Positions 1 to 7,199 are shown, numbered from the stretch's first letter. The stretch is DNA of 8,648 nt from JBJXHB01 sp046160725 (GCA_046160725.1 JBJXHB010000073.1:1-8648); one strand, 5' to 3'. Translations and numbers: made by a program. Notes: generated by a model not told the origin, from the sequence alone.

Positions 1-2712
1 GTCCATCAGCACCAGGTCGTAGGGCTGGCGCGCCACGCTGTCGACCGCCTCGCGGCCGTTGCCGGCCAGGTCGGCGCGGTAGCCCAACTGCTCGAGCATG
101 CGCAGCGCCAGCTTCTGGTTCACGCCGTTGTCCTCGGCCAGCAGGATGCGCAGCGGGTGCCGCGCGCCCAGTTCCGGGTCGGGCGCGGCGTCGGCGGCGC
201 CGGCACGCTGAGGCAGCGTCTCCAGCCCCGTGGCGGGCGCCGGGATGTCGAGGCTGATGGCGCTGCCCTGGCCTGGGCCGGCGCTGTCGGCGTGCAGGGT
301 GCCACCCATCAGCTCGGCCAGCTGGCGGCTGATGGCCAGGCCCAGCCCGGTGCCGCCGTAGCGGCTGGCCACCTGCACATCGGCCTGGCTGAAGCGCTGG
401 AACAGCCGCCCCCGGGCCTCGTCGGAAATGCCGATGCCGGTGTCGATGACCTCGAACTGCAGCCGCCCCGCGCTGGGCATGGACACCCGCAGCCGCACCG
501 AACCCTGGTCGGTGAACTTGACCGCATTGCCCAGCAGGTTGAGCAGGACCTGGCGCAGCCGTGCCGCGTCGCCCGACACCACCGCCGGCACGTCGGCATC
601 GAAGTGGCCGTCCAGCTGCAGGCCCTTCTCGCGGGCCCGCACGCTGACCAGGCCCAGCGCCAGGCGCACGCACTCGCGCAGGTCGAAGGGCTGATCTTCC
701 AGCTCCATGCGACCGGCCTCGATCTTGGAGAAGTCGAGGATGTCGTTAATGATGCCCAGCAGCGACTCGGCTGAGTCGCGGATGGTCTGCGCATGGTCGC
801 GCTGCTCGGCGTCCAGGCGCGAGCGCAGCAGCAGCCCGCTCATGCCGATGACGCCGTTCATCGGGGTGCGGATCTCGTGGCTCACGGTGGCCAGGAAGGC
901 GCTCTTGGCCCGATTGGCGCCCTCGGCCTGATGTCTTGCCTCGGCCTCGGCCGCCAGCTTGTCCTCCAGCAGCTGCGCCTGGGTGCGTGCGGCATCGGCC
1001 TGCAGGTCCTGCTGCAGCATGGCGGTGGCATGGGCGACGGCCCGCACCTCGTCGGGCCGGTACGGTATCAGGCCCGGCTTGGGCGCCATCAGCACGAAGC
1101 CGGTGAGCTGCTCCCGGTGCGTCATGGGCGCGGCCAGTGCATCGCTGCCGGCCCAGGCGGCCAGGACATCGGGCAGGCGGCCGGCCCGGACCGCGCGCAC
1201 GCCGGGCGGCATGAGCCGCAGTTGCGGCGGCGCCCCATCCAGTGTGGCGGCCAGCCGCGTGGCGTCGCCCTGGGTGCCATCGGCCCGGTACAGGGCCACG
1301 CCGGCGCCCTCGGCAAAGCGTCCCAGCGCGGCCAGGTAGTGGCCGAGCAGGGCCTGTTGACCGCGCACCGCCGCGGCCGCCTCGACGGCCTGCCGCAGCT
1401 CGTCCTCCTGCGTCTTCCAGCTGCGGTAGAACAGCCCCTGCACCGAGGCCTCCGCCAGGGCATGGGCGCGTGGCAGGACCAGTGCGGACAGCGCCGCCGA
1501 CGTGACCGTGAAGCCCAGGCTGACCGGCAGGTCCGCCATGCTCAGCAGCGGCGCGGCCACGAGGTACAGCAGCCCGACGATGGCCAGCAGCAGCGCGATG
1601 ACGATGCTCCACACCAACGCGCGGTTGAAGGCGAAGCCGAAGCCAAAGACACGGAAGCGCAGCACCGCATAGGCCAGGCCGGCCATCGAGGTGACGGCCA
1701 TGACGATGTTGACCAGCGCGGTGATCAGCTCGCGGTTCGCAGTGCGCCCGGGCAGGTTGCCCGAAATGGTGAACACCAGGCCGCTGGCCAGCATGATCGC
1801 CAGGCAGGCCCCGATCCAGGCCGCGCGGTGGCGCTCCACCCCGGTGGCGCGCCGCCAGGCGAACCAGAGGAAGGCCAGGGTCGATGCATCGGCCGCGCCC
1901 TTGAACACGCCGCCAACGCGCTCGAACGTGATCTTCCAGTCAGCCGCATTGAAGGGCGTCAGGCGCAGGTGGAACACGGTCTCGAACACCCCCCAGCCGA
2001 TGGCCAGGATGGCCAGGGCCACAAACCCCCAGCGCACCCAGGTGAGGTGAAAGCGGCTGCGATCCTCCGGATAGGCAATGGCGAAATACAGGTAGGCCAT
2101 CGAGGATATCGACATCAAGGCCGACGACGAACTCAGGAACACCAACGCCTGCACCCAGCCTGGGGGCAGGTAGAACCCGACATCGGCGATGCTGTAGAGC
2201 GCCAGTGCCAGGGCCAGCCCGCGCATCGGCTTGCTGTCGGCGCGGCGCCAGCTCAGCACCGCGGCAATGGTCAGGGCCATCAGGCTCTCGACCAGCCCGC
2301 CGGCCTGCCGGATCAGGTGCAGCGGGGTGACGCGCTCGGGCTGCGGATACGTCAGCACGTTCAGCTGGCGCTGCACACCGTCGGACTCGACCGTGACCGG
2401 AATCGACTCGCCCACGCCCTTGAGTCGCCAGGCGTCGCCGACGCGGTCGAAGGACAGCCGGTCGCCGGGCATCACGCCTTGGCGCGCCAGGTCGGAGCGC
2501 GGCTCGACGACCATCACCTTGAGCATCCACTGCGGTCCGTCGAACGGCCCGCGCATGCGGGCCCCCATGCCGCCCGCCTCGGCCGGCACGATTGACGGCG
2601 CGATGAGGGTGACGGCCCAAAGGCGCATGCCGCCGCAGAACAGGCAGAACAGCAGCAGCCCGATGCGCCAGTGGCGCGCGGCCGCGGCCGCGGCAGAGGC
2701 CGCCGCCGTCAT
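1..2712 (-). CDS. Membrane hybrid sensor histidine kinase, PDZ-like periplasmic domain (3' end outside window)
   Basis: Inner-membrane hybrid kinase that would autophosphorylate on His and pass the phosphate to its own receiver domain. I read 904 uninterrupted codons from the ATG at 2712; an in-frame TAG lies shortly upstream and no earlier start exists, so this start is secure. Order: TM helix about 17-37; extracytoplasmic segment 39-135 with a PDZ-like stretch at 63-88 (SDLARQGVMPGDRLSF); several more hydrophobic segments between 137 and 412; the FYRSW junction at 428; a GAF-like region about 435-575; a short coiled coil; HisKA with H612 (SHEIRTP); HATPase with N729 (N box), DTGIG from 757, an F box, and YGGTGLGL from 785; a receiver starting near 855 with acidic pair E860/D861. 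The last codon, D904, is at the right spacing for the phospho-acceptor. The rest of the receiver and any Hpt or second receiver are beyond the window. Signal unknown; family assignment is very safe, the PDZ and GAF calls are by pattern only. Confidence 0.93.
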   Translation of the reverse strand, partial: MTAAASAAAAAARHWRIGLLLFCLFCGGMRLWAVTLIAPSIVPAEAGGMGARMRGPFDGPQWMLKVMVVEPRSDLARQGVMPGDRLSFDRVGDAWRLKGVGESIPVTVESDGVQRQLNVLTYPQPERVTPLHLIRQAGGLVESLMALTIAAVLSWRRADSKPMRGLALALALYSIADVGFYLPPGWVQALVFLSSSSALMSISSMAYLYFAIAYPEDRSRFHLTWVRWGFVALAILAIGWGVFETVFHLRLTPFNAADWKITFERVGGVFKGAADASTLAFLWFAWRRATGVERHRAAWIGACLAIMLASGLVFTISGNLPGRTANRELITALVNIVMAVTSMAGLAYAVLRFRVFGFGFAFNRALVWSIVIALLLAIVGLLYLVAAPLLSMADLPVSLGFTVTSAALSALVLPRAHALAEASVQGLFYRSWKTQEDELRQAVEAAAAVRGQQALLGHYLAALGRFAEGAGVALYRADGTQGDATRLAATLDGAPPQLRLMPPGVRAVRAGRLPDVLAAWAGSDALAAPMTHREQLTGFVLMAPKPGLIPYRPDEVRAVAHATAMLQQDLQADAARTQAQLLEDKLAAEAEARHQAEGANRAKSAFLATVSHEIRTPMNGVIGMSGLLLRSRLDAEQRDHAQTIRDSAESLLGIINDILDFSKIEAGRMELEDQPFDLRECVRLALGLVSVRAREKGLQLDGHFDADVPAVVSGDAARLRQVLLNLLGNAVKFTDQGSVRLRVSMPSAGRLQFEVIDTGIGISDEARGRLFQRFSQADVQVASRYGGTGLGLAISRQLAELMGGTLHADSAGPGQGSAISLDIPAPATGLETLPQRAGAADAAPDPELGARHPLRILLAEDNGVNQKLALRMLEQLGYRADLAGNGREAVDSVARQPYDLVLMD

Positions 2713-2921
2713 GTCCGGTCCAGCCGCGGTGCCAGGACCGACCTAAGGTGGACAGGCCGCAGCCGGCCATGGCTGACAAGGTGGGTCGGCGTGGCAGGGC
2801 GGGTCATGTCGTTCTCCAGCGCAGCGGGCAGACGGGCAACAGCCCCTTGCAGCTGCGGCATCGGGGCGGCCCATCCGGTACTGGGCGCCCGCGCAGTCTC
2901 GTCGATCCGCCGTGGCGCTGT

Positions 2922-2951
2922 CCTGAAGCCGCCTGAAGCCGGTGCTGAAAC
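2922..2951. repeat. Short tandem direct repeat upstream of the kinase
   Basis: The 10-mer cctgaagccg occurs twice in tandem (2922-2931 and 2932-2941), followed by a degenerate third copy (gtgctgaaac, 2942-2951). It sits about 210-240 bases upstream of the kinase start and just downstream of the stop of the preceding membrane gene. One helical turn per unit would suit a regulator binding site, but three short copies could also be chance in GC-rich DNA. The rest of the 267-bp spacer (2713-2979) shows no convincing promoter or ORF. Confidence 0.4.
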
Positions 2952-2966
2952 CAGTGCCTCAGGACC

Positions 2967-2979
2967 GGCCGCGCCGGCC
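2967..2979 (-). terminator. Small GC hairpin directly after the YedE-like gene
   Basis: The bases directly after the TGA (2982-2980) can form GGCCG-GCG-CGGCC, a five-pair stem with a three-base loop, read on the minus strand. There is no T tract, and such short palindromes are common at this base composition, so it is only a weak terminator or mRNA 3'-end candidate for the two-gene transporter unit. Confidence 0.25.
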
Positions 2980-3405
2980 TCAGCGCGGCGCCGCCCGGCG
3001 GCGCTCCAGCCCCTCGAACAGCGCCATGCCGGCCAGCATCGCCGCGACGAAGACCACGGCCTTGGGCAGCCCCATGCCCAGCGCCACCAGGGCCGGGCCG
3101 GGGCAGAAACCGGCCAGCCCCCAGCCGATGCCGAACAACACGCTGCCGCCCACCAGGCGCGCATCCAGCCCCTGGGTGGTGGGCAGGTGCATGGCCCCGC
3201 CCAGCAGCGCGGTGCTGCGGCGCCGCGCCAGCGCAAACGCCACCACGCCGACACCGATGGCGCCGCCCATCACGAAGGCCAGCGACGGGTCCCATGCACC
3301 GGCCAGGTCCAGGAAACCCAGCACCTTGGCCGGGTTGGCCATGCCGGAGACGATCAGGCCGATGCCGAACACCAGCCCGGCGACGAGCGCGGAGAGGATC
3401 TGCAT
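2980..3405 (-). CDS. YeeE/YedE family membrane protein, second half of split transporter (PmpB-like)
   Basis: 141-residue integral membrane protein, C-terminal-type half of a YeeE/YedE sulfur-compound transporter. The N terminus is hydrophobic and carries the half-family signature GLIVSGMANPAKVLGFLD (17-33); further membrane segments lie about 42-60, 84-110 and 114-130. The invariant-looking GFCPGPA motif puts its cysteine at C101, the type of residue that hands sulfur species through the channel in the single-chain thiosulfate transporter TsuA (YeeE). The ATG at 3405 is preceded by GAGGGAG at good spacing, and only 11 bp separate it from the stop of the upstream partner, so the two are surely co-transcribed. 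A long in-frame extension upstream is possible but would overlap the partner gene and has no membrane-protein character. Substrate (thiosulfate, sulfite or persulfide) is not determined by sequence. Confidence 0.88.
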   Translation of the reverse strand: MQILSALVAGLVFGIGLIVSGMANPAKVLGFLDLAGAWDPSLAFVMGGAIGVGVVAFALARRRSTALLGGAMHLPTTQGLDARLVGGSVLFGIGWGLAGFCPGPALVALGMGLPKAVVFVAAMLAGMALFEGLERRRAAPR

Positions 3406-3416
3406 GCTGCGCTCCC

Positions 3417-3860
3417 TCAGCCCGCCGCCAGCAGGTGGCGCACGACATACACCGCCGCGAACCCCGCGCCCATGAACACCAGCGTGGCCACCAGCGAGCG
3501 TGGCGACAGCCGCGACAGCCCGCACACGCCATGCCCGCTGGTGCAGCCACCCGCATAGCGCGTGCCCACGCCGACCAGCAGCCCGGCGGCCACCAGCGTG
3601 CCCCAGCCCGCGTCGATGCGCGACGCCGGCAACGCCGCCACCGCCGCATAGGCCAGCGGCGCCAGCAGCAGGCCGCCGATGAAGGCCAGCCGCCAGCCGC
3701 GACCGTCGGCATCGGTGCGCGCACGCAGCAGGCCGCCCAGCACGCTGCTGACACCGGCAACGCGGCCGTTCAGAAGCACCAGCAGCGCGGCGGACAGGCC
3801 GATCAGGATGCCGCCGGACAGGGCGGCCCAGGGGGTGAAATCGTTCCAGGCGATGGTCAT
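3417..3860 (-). CDS. YeeE/YedE family membrane protein, first half of split transporter (PmpA-like)
   Basis: 147-residue integral membrane protein, N-terminal-type half of the split YeeE/YedE transporter. Hydrophobic segments lie about 12-30, 58-77, 86-100 and 122-140. The hallmark GGCTSGHGVCGLSRLSPRS runs from 104 and supplies two cysteines, C106 and C113; the CTSGHG cysteine is the family's conserved sulfur-handling residue. The short motif GRVAGVSS (32-39) is also typical. The ATG at 3860 has CTGGAGC about six bases upstream. It leads a two-gene unit with the gene at 2980-3405 and is divergent from trxC across 143 bp. In related bacteria such pairs often sit with persulfide dioxygenase, a BigR-type repressor or a rhodanese; none is present here, which leaves the thioredoxin as the only sulfur-linked neighbour. 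Confidence 0.88.
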   Translation of the reverse strand: MTIAWNDFTPWAALSGGILIGLSAALLVLLNGRVAGVSSVLGGLLRARTDADGRGWRLAFIGGLLLAPLAYAAVAALPASRIDAGWGTLVAAGLLVGVGTRYAGGCTSGHGVCGLSRLSPRSLVATLVFMGAGFAAVYVVRHLLAAG

Positions 3861-4003
3861 CGGCGCTCCAGTGGCCCCGGGGTGGGTACGTCGCGGGCGG
3901 GCGGCGGATGCCCGACGGTCGGCGTTGGCCAGCGTCAGCCAGCGTGCGCGGCACTGTAGCGCCGGCCCCTTGAAGAGCCCCGCCACGGGCCCATCTGCCC
4001 CCG
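3861..4003. promoter_or_regulatory. Divergent intergenic region between transporter pair and trxC
   Basis: These 143 bp must carry the promoters for both the minus-strand transporter pair and the plus-strand trxC, since nothing else lies between them. I searched both strands and found no well-spaced sigma70-type hexamer pair or clear operator; a TACAGT hexamer on the minus strand (3959-3954) lacks a matching -35. The role is inferred from position, not from a motif. Confidence 0.5.
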
Positions 4004-4432
4004 ATGACATCGCCCCACACCCTGGTCGCCTGCCCGCACTGCGGCACGCCCAACCGCATACCCGCCGCCCGGCTGGCCGATGACCCGACCTGCGGGCGTT
4101 GCGGCCAGGCGTTGCTGGACGGCCGCGTGGCCGAGCTTGACGAGGCCCGCTTCGATGCCGTGACCGGCCGCACGGAGCTGCCGGTGCTGGTGGACTTCTG
4201 GGCACCGTGGTGCGGCCCGTGCCGCGCGATGGCGCCGCAGTTCGAGGCCGCCGCGCGCCAGCTCAAGGGTCGGGCGCTGCTGGTCAAGGTCAACAGCGAC
4301 GAGGCCCCCGGCCTGGCGGCGCGTTTCGGCATCCGCAGCATTCCAACGCTGATCCGCCTGCAGCAGGGCCGCGAGGTGTCGCGCAGCAGCGGCGCGGTGG
4401 GGGCGGCGCAGGTGGTGGCCATGGCGGGCTGA
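4004..4432 (+). CDS. trxC: Thioredoxin 2 with N-terminal zinc ribbon (TrxC)
   Basis: Cytoplasmic thiol-disulfide oxidoreductase of 142 residues, close to the usual TrxC length (about 139-148). The N-terminal extension has two CxxC pairs, C10/C13 and C30/C33, the zinc ribbon that separates TrxC from TrxA. The thioredoxin fold follows with buried Asp D64, the redox-active WCGPC at 69-73, and the cis-proline in SIPTL (P114). TrxC is reduced by thioredoxin reductase, and in several bacteria is tied to oxidative stress. An in-frame TGA at 3971 with no ATG between fixes the start at 4004. There is no purine-rich ribosome binding site in the 20 bases upstream, unlike the GGAG-preceded minus-strand genes here. 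It is divergent from the sulfur transporter pair and convergent with the amidase. Confidence 0.96.
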   Translation: MTSPHTLVACPHCGTPNRIPAARLADDPTCGRCGQALLDGRVAELDEARFDAVTGRTELPVLVDFWAPWCGPCRAMAPQFEAAARQLKGRALLVKVNSDEAPGLAARFGIRSIPTLIRLQQGREVSRSSGAVGAAQVVAMAG

Positions 4433-4441
4433 GCGCCCACA

Positions 4442-4462
4442 GGGCGGGGCCGCGCCCCGCCC
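4442..4462. terminator. GC-perfect hairpin between convergent trxC and amidase
   Basis: GGGCGGGGC (4442-4450), loop CGC, GCCCCGCCC (4454-4462): nine perfect pairs around a three-base loop, ten bases past the trxC stop and 16 bases past the amidase stop on the other strand. Position between two converging genes and symmetry suit a bidirectional terminator. It has no T run on either side, so intrinsic termination is likely inefficient or relies on Rho. Confidence 0.6.
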
Positions 4463-4478
4463 GCCCGGCCCGTGCCGC

Positions 4479-5912
4479 TCAGCCCAGCGGCGGCCGCCCG
4501 ACGAAGGGTTGGGCCTGCTCCAGTGCGGCGGCCAGTTGCAGCAGCCAGTCCTCATGCGCCGGCGCGGCGGCCAGCTGCACGCCGATCGGCAGGCCGTTGC
4601 TGTGCAGCGCCAGCGGCAGCGATATCGCCGGCGTGCCCATCACGTTGTGCGGCAGCGTGTGCTGTGCCACCGGCGCCAGCACCTGCGGCGCGATGTCGTC
4701 ATAGGCCACGTCGGTGCGCCCCAGGTTGTACCGGCCCCAGGTCTCGGCCGTGCGCGCTGTGGTGGGCGTCAGCCAGATGTCGTGCCGCGCGAACACCGCG
4801 CCGTACTGCCGCCGCACCGTGTTGAGCTGGGCCATGCCGGCTATGAAGTGCGCCGCCGTCATGCCCCGGGCATGGGCCAGCACCTGCTGGATCACCGGCT
4901 CCAGCGTGTCCGGCCCGACCGGGTGGCCCGAGCGCGCGCTGTAGCCCGCCAGCTTCAGGTCGAAGCCGAAAAACCACAGCTCCATCATCGCCCGCATCGC
5001 GGCCAGCCCGTCCACCTGCGGCGTCACCTCCTCCACCACGTGGCCCATGTCCTGCAGGCGTCGCGCCGTCGCCTGCACCGCCGCGGCGACCTCCGGGTCC
5101 ACCGCCACGCCCATCAGCGCCGCCGTCGAGAAGCCGATGCGCAGCCGCGGCGCCGGGTGGCGCAGGGCATCCAGCCAGCTGCCGGCCGGCCGCGGTATCG
5201 CAAACGGGTCGCCCACCTGCGGCACCGCCAGCAGGTCCATCAGCAGCGCCGTGTCGCGCAGGCTGCGCGTCTGCGCGAAGTTCTGGCCCAGGCCGTAGCC
5301 GTTCTCGTCCAGCATGGGCGCATACGACACCCGCCCGCGCGAGGGTTTCAGGCCGATGCCGCCGCAATAGCTGGCCGGTATGCGGACCGAGCCCGCGATG
5401 TCGGTGCCCTGGGCCACCGGCACGATGCCCGCACCCACCGCCGCCGCCGCGCCGCCGCTGGAGCCGCCGGCGCTGTAGCCGTGGCGCCAGGGCGTGGAGG
5501 TGTTGCCGTACAGCGCGCCCTCGGTGGTGCCGGCCATCGAATACTCGGGCGCCGCGCTGCGGCCGATGATGTTCAGCCCGGCGGCGCGCACCAGTTTGCA
5601 GTAAACCGAGTCCTCCAGCGCCACCATGCCGCGGCACAGCCGGCTGCCGAACTCCACCCGCCGTCCGGCCTCGTGGCCGAACACGTCCTTCATCAGGAAC
5701 GGCACGCCGCGCAGCGGGCCGGCCCCGAGCGTGGACTCGTCCAGGCCCTCGATGCGGTCGGCATAGGTCTCGACCACCGCGTTGAGGCGCGGGTTGACCG
5801 CCTCGATGGCCTGCATCGCCAACGCCGCCAGCTCGTGCGGCGTGACCTCGCGGCGGGCGACCAGGCCGGCCAGGCCGGTGGCGTCGTGGGTGGTGTATTC
5901 GTCGAGTCTCAT
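4479..5912 (-). CDS. Amidase-signature family hydrolase
   Basis: 477-residue cytoplasmic serine hydrolase of the amidase signature family, which cleaves C-N amide bonds of substrates ranging from small carboxamides to cyclic and linear oligomers. The Ser-cisSer-Lys triad is complete: K75 in PFLMKDVFG, cis-Ser S151 in AGGSSGG, and nucleophile S175 in GTDIAGSVRIPA; the 24-residue gap between the two serines matches the family. Length is normal and the reading frame intact. The ATG at 5912 has CTGGAG about seven bases upstream. It follows the ATPase gene by 60 bp on the same strand and ends facing trxC. It is unlikely to be GatA, because no gatB or gatC is adjacent and the sequence resembles the broad catabolic amidases (6-aminohexanoate-cyclic-dimer-hydrolase type). 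The actual substrate cannot be read from the sequence. Confidence 0.92.
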   Translation of the reverse strand: MRLDEYTTHDATGLAGLVARREVTPHELAALAMQAIEAVNPRLNAVVETYADRIEGLDESTLGAGPLRGVPFLMKDVFGHEAGRRVEFGSRLCRGMVALEDSVYCKLVRAAGLNIIGRSAAPEYSMAGTTEGALYGNTSTPWRHGYSAGGSSGGAAAAVGAGIVPVAQGTDIAGSVRIPASYCGGIGLKPSRGRVSYAPMLDENGYGLGQNFAQTRSLRDTALLMDLLAVPQVGDPFAIPRPAGSWLDALRHPAPRLRIGFSTAALMGVAVDPEVAAAVQATARRLQDMGHVVEEVTPQVDGLAAMRAMMELWFFGFDLKLAGYSARSGHPVGPDTLEPVIQQVLAHARGMTAAHFIAGMAQLNTVRRQYGAVFARHDIWLTPTTARTAETWGRYNLGRTDVAYDDIAPQVLAPVAQHTLPHNVMGTPAISLPLALHSNGLPIGVQLAAAPAHEDWLLQLAAALEQAQPFVGRPPLG

Positions 5913-5972
5913 GGGGTGGCTCCAGGTTGCGGGGCGGGTTGGTGGGGCAATCCGACGGCAAGTGGTCCCGCC

Positions 5973-7166
5973 TCAGCTGCCAGCGGTCGCCAGCAGGCGC
6001 CAGGACATCACCTGCACGCCACTGCGTTCGTAGCTCTCGTCGCCGCCATGGATCAGCCAGGGCGCGAGCGACTCCTCGCCGGCGATGCGGCCAGCCTTGC
6101 CGGCAGCGCGCAGGTAGTCGATGGTGACGGTGCGGCCCGACTTGATCTCCACGGGCTGGACCTGGCCGCCGACCTCGAACAGCAGGTCAGCCTCATTGCC
6201 ATTGTTGTCGCGCCAGTAGTACAGCGCCGCGGGGCGACCGGCATTGAAGCGGTTCTTGACGAACTCGGCCACCACCCAGGTCTCGAACAAGGCGCCCCGC
6301 ATGGGATGCAGCGCCAGCAGTTCCGGGGTGTCGATGCCCAGCAGCCAGCACGCCAGGCCGGTATCCAGGAAGTACAGCTTCGGCGACTTCACCAGCCGCT
6401 TGCCGAAGTTGCGGTGGTAGGGCGCCAGCCGGTGCACAAGGTAGCTGTTTTCCAGCACAGACAGCCATGCCCGCGCCGTGCCCTCCGAAACCCCCGTTTC
6501 GCCGGCCAGAGCCGACAGGTTCAGTTGCTGGCCGGTGCGCGCCGCGCAGAGGCGGACGAAGCGCTGGAAGGTAGCCAACTCCTGCACGCGCAACACCTGG
6601 CGCACGTCGCGCTCGACATAGGTGGCCACGTAGCTGGCGAACCAGTCCGCGCACTGCTCGGCCGTGGCGCTGCGGGCGCACAGCGCCGGGTAGCCGCCGC
6701 GCAGCATCAGGGCATCCAGCGCAGGTGTGGGCCATCCGGCCGCCGTGGTCTCGGCCAGCGAAAAAGGCAGCAACTGGGCCACCGCGGCCCGCCCCGCCAG
6801 CGACTGGGTCACGCCGGCCAGCAGGCCGAACTGCTGCGATCCGGTCAGGACGAACCGCCCGGGCGCGCCGTGTTCGTCCACCATGCCTTGTAGCCAGGAG
6901 AACAGATCCGGCCAACGCTGCGCCTCGTCGAACACGGCGCCACCTTCGAAGCGTGCGAGAAAGCCCCGCGGATCGTCGTGTGCAAACGCCAGCTCGGCCG
7001 GGTTCTCCAGGCTGACATAGGGCAAGTGCGCAAAGAGCTGGCGCGCCAGGGTGCTCTTGCCGGACTGACGCGGGCCGGTGAGCGTGATCACCGGGAACGA
7101 CCCGGCCTGCCGGCGCAAGGTGGCGGCGAGCGCGCGAGGTGCGATGTGCGGGGCGGCCCAATTCAT
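5973..7166 (-). CDS. AAA-type ATPase with C-terminal DUF4143 nuclease-like domain
   Basis: 397-residue protein of the AAA_14/DUF4143 family, whose members are widespread, usually single-gene and of unproven function. Numbered from the ATG at 7166: Walker A GPRQSGKST (31-39), Walker B AVFDEAQ (D80/E81), sensor-1-like FVLTGSQQ (105-112), a winged-helix-like stretch near 205-245 (LSALAGETGVSEGTARAWL), and a DUF4143 end with a PD-(D/E)xK-like triad D327...E340-x-K342 (NEADLLFE, VEIKSG). All key residues are present, so it is probably functional. A TTG four codons upstream (7178) is a possible alternative start; I prefer the ATG, which has GGAT about eight bases upstream. The start codon lies inside a 37-bp palindrome. 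It is flanked by unrelated metabolic genes, consistent with, but not proof of, gene transfer. Confidence 0.9.
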   Translation of the reverse strand: MNWAAPHIAPRALAATLRRQAGSFPVITLTGPRQSGKSTLARQLFAHLPYVSLENPAELAFAHDDPRGFLARFEGGAVFDEAQRWPDLFSWLQGMVDEHGAPGRFVLTGSQQFGLLAGVTQSLAGRAAVAQLLPFSLAETTAAGWPTPALDALMLRGGYPALCARSATAEQCADWFASYVATYVERDVRQVLRVQELATFQRFVRLCAARTGQQLNLSALAGETGVSEGTARAWLSVLENSYLVHRLAPYHRNFGKRLVKSPKLYFLDTGLACWLLGIDTPELLALHPMRGALFETWVVAEFVKNRFNAGRPAALYYWRDNNGNEADLLFEVGGQVQPVEIKSGRTVTIDYLRAAGKAGRIAGEESLAPWLIHGGDESYERSGVQVMSWRLLATAGS

Positions 7167-7199
7167 ACGGATCCGCAATCATATTGCGAATCGGTATGA
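7163..7199. promoter_or_regulatory. 37-bp near-perfect palindrome over the ATPase start (operator or hairpin candidate)
   Basis: Left arm tcatacggatccgcaat (7163-7179) and right arm attgcgaatcggtatga (7183-7199) are reverse complements at 15 of 17 positions around a central cat. The two mismatches are at 7169/7193 and 7173/7189. The left arm contains the ATG of the ATPase gene (7166-7164). On the minus strand the centre reads TATGAT (7183-7178), a good -10 hexamer, but no -35 is visible at 16-18 bp. The site is AT-rich relative to its surroundings. It could be a dimeric repressor site overlapping promoter and start, or an mRNA hairpin that hides the start codon. Confidence 0.6.

Noticed and set aside
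746..1612. Minus-strand open frame of 288 codons in a different frame from the kinase.
   Set aside because: It overlaps the HisKA and GAF-like region of the kinase out of frame and has no recognisable content.
793..2595. 600-codon open frame on the plus strand antisense to the kinase.
   Set aside because: The composition is that of an antisense shadow, and the minus strand encodes an unbroken kinase with all boxes in order.
3925..3960. Possible sigma70 promoter for trxC (TTGGCC and CACTGT).
   Set aside because: The 21-bp spacing is too long and both hexamers are poor matches.
2980..4440. Reading the YedE-like gene as a 486-codon protein from 4440.
   Set aside because: The extension runs antisense to trxC and across the other transporter gene out of frame. 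The ATG at 3405 has a strong ribosome binding site and begins exactly where family similarity begins.
5933..5972. GGCGGG/CCCGCC pairing in the 60-bp gap between ATPase stop and amidase start, considered as a terminator.
   Set aside because: Six pairs with a loop of nearly 30 bases is not a credible terminator; the two genes may be co-transcribed.
4509..6893. 794-codon open frame on the plus strand, antisense to the amidase and the ATPase.
   Set aside because: Its product is low-complexity, rich in Arg, Gln, His and Ala, with no domain. The two opposite-strand proteins have complete catalytic motifs, so this is a shadow frame of GC-rich DNA.
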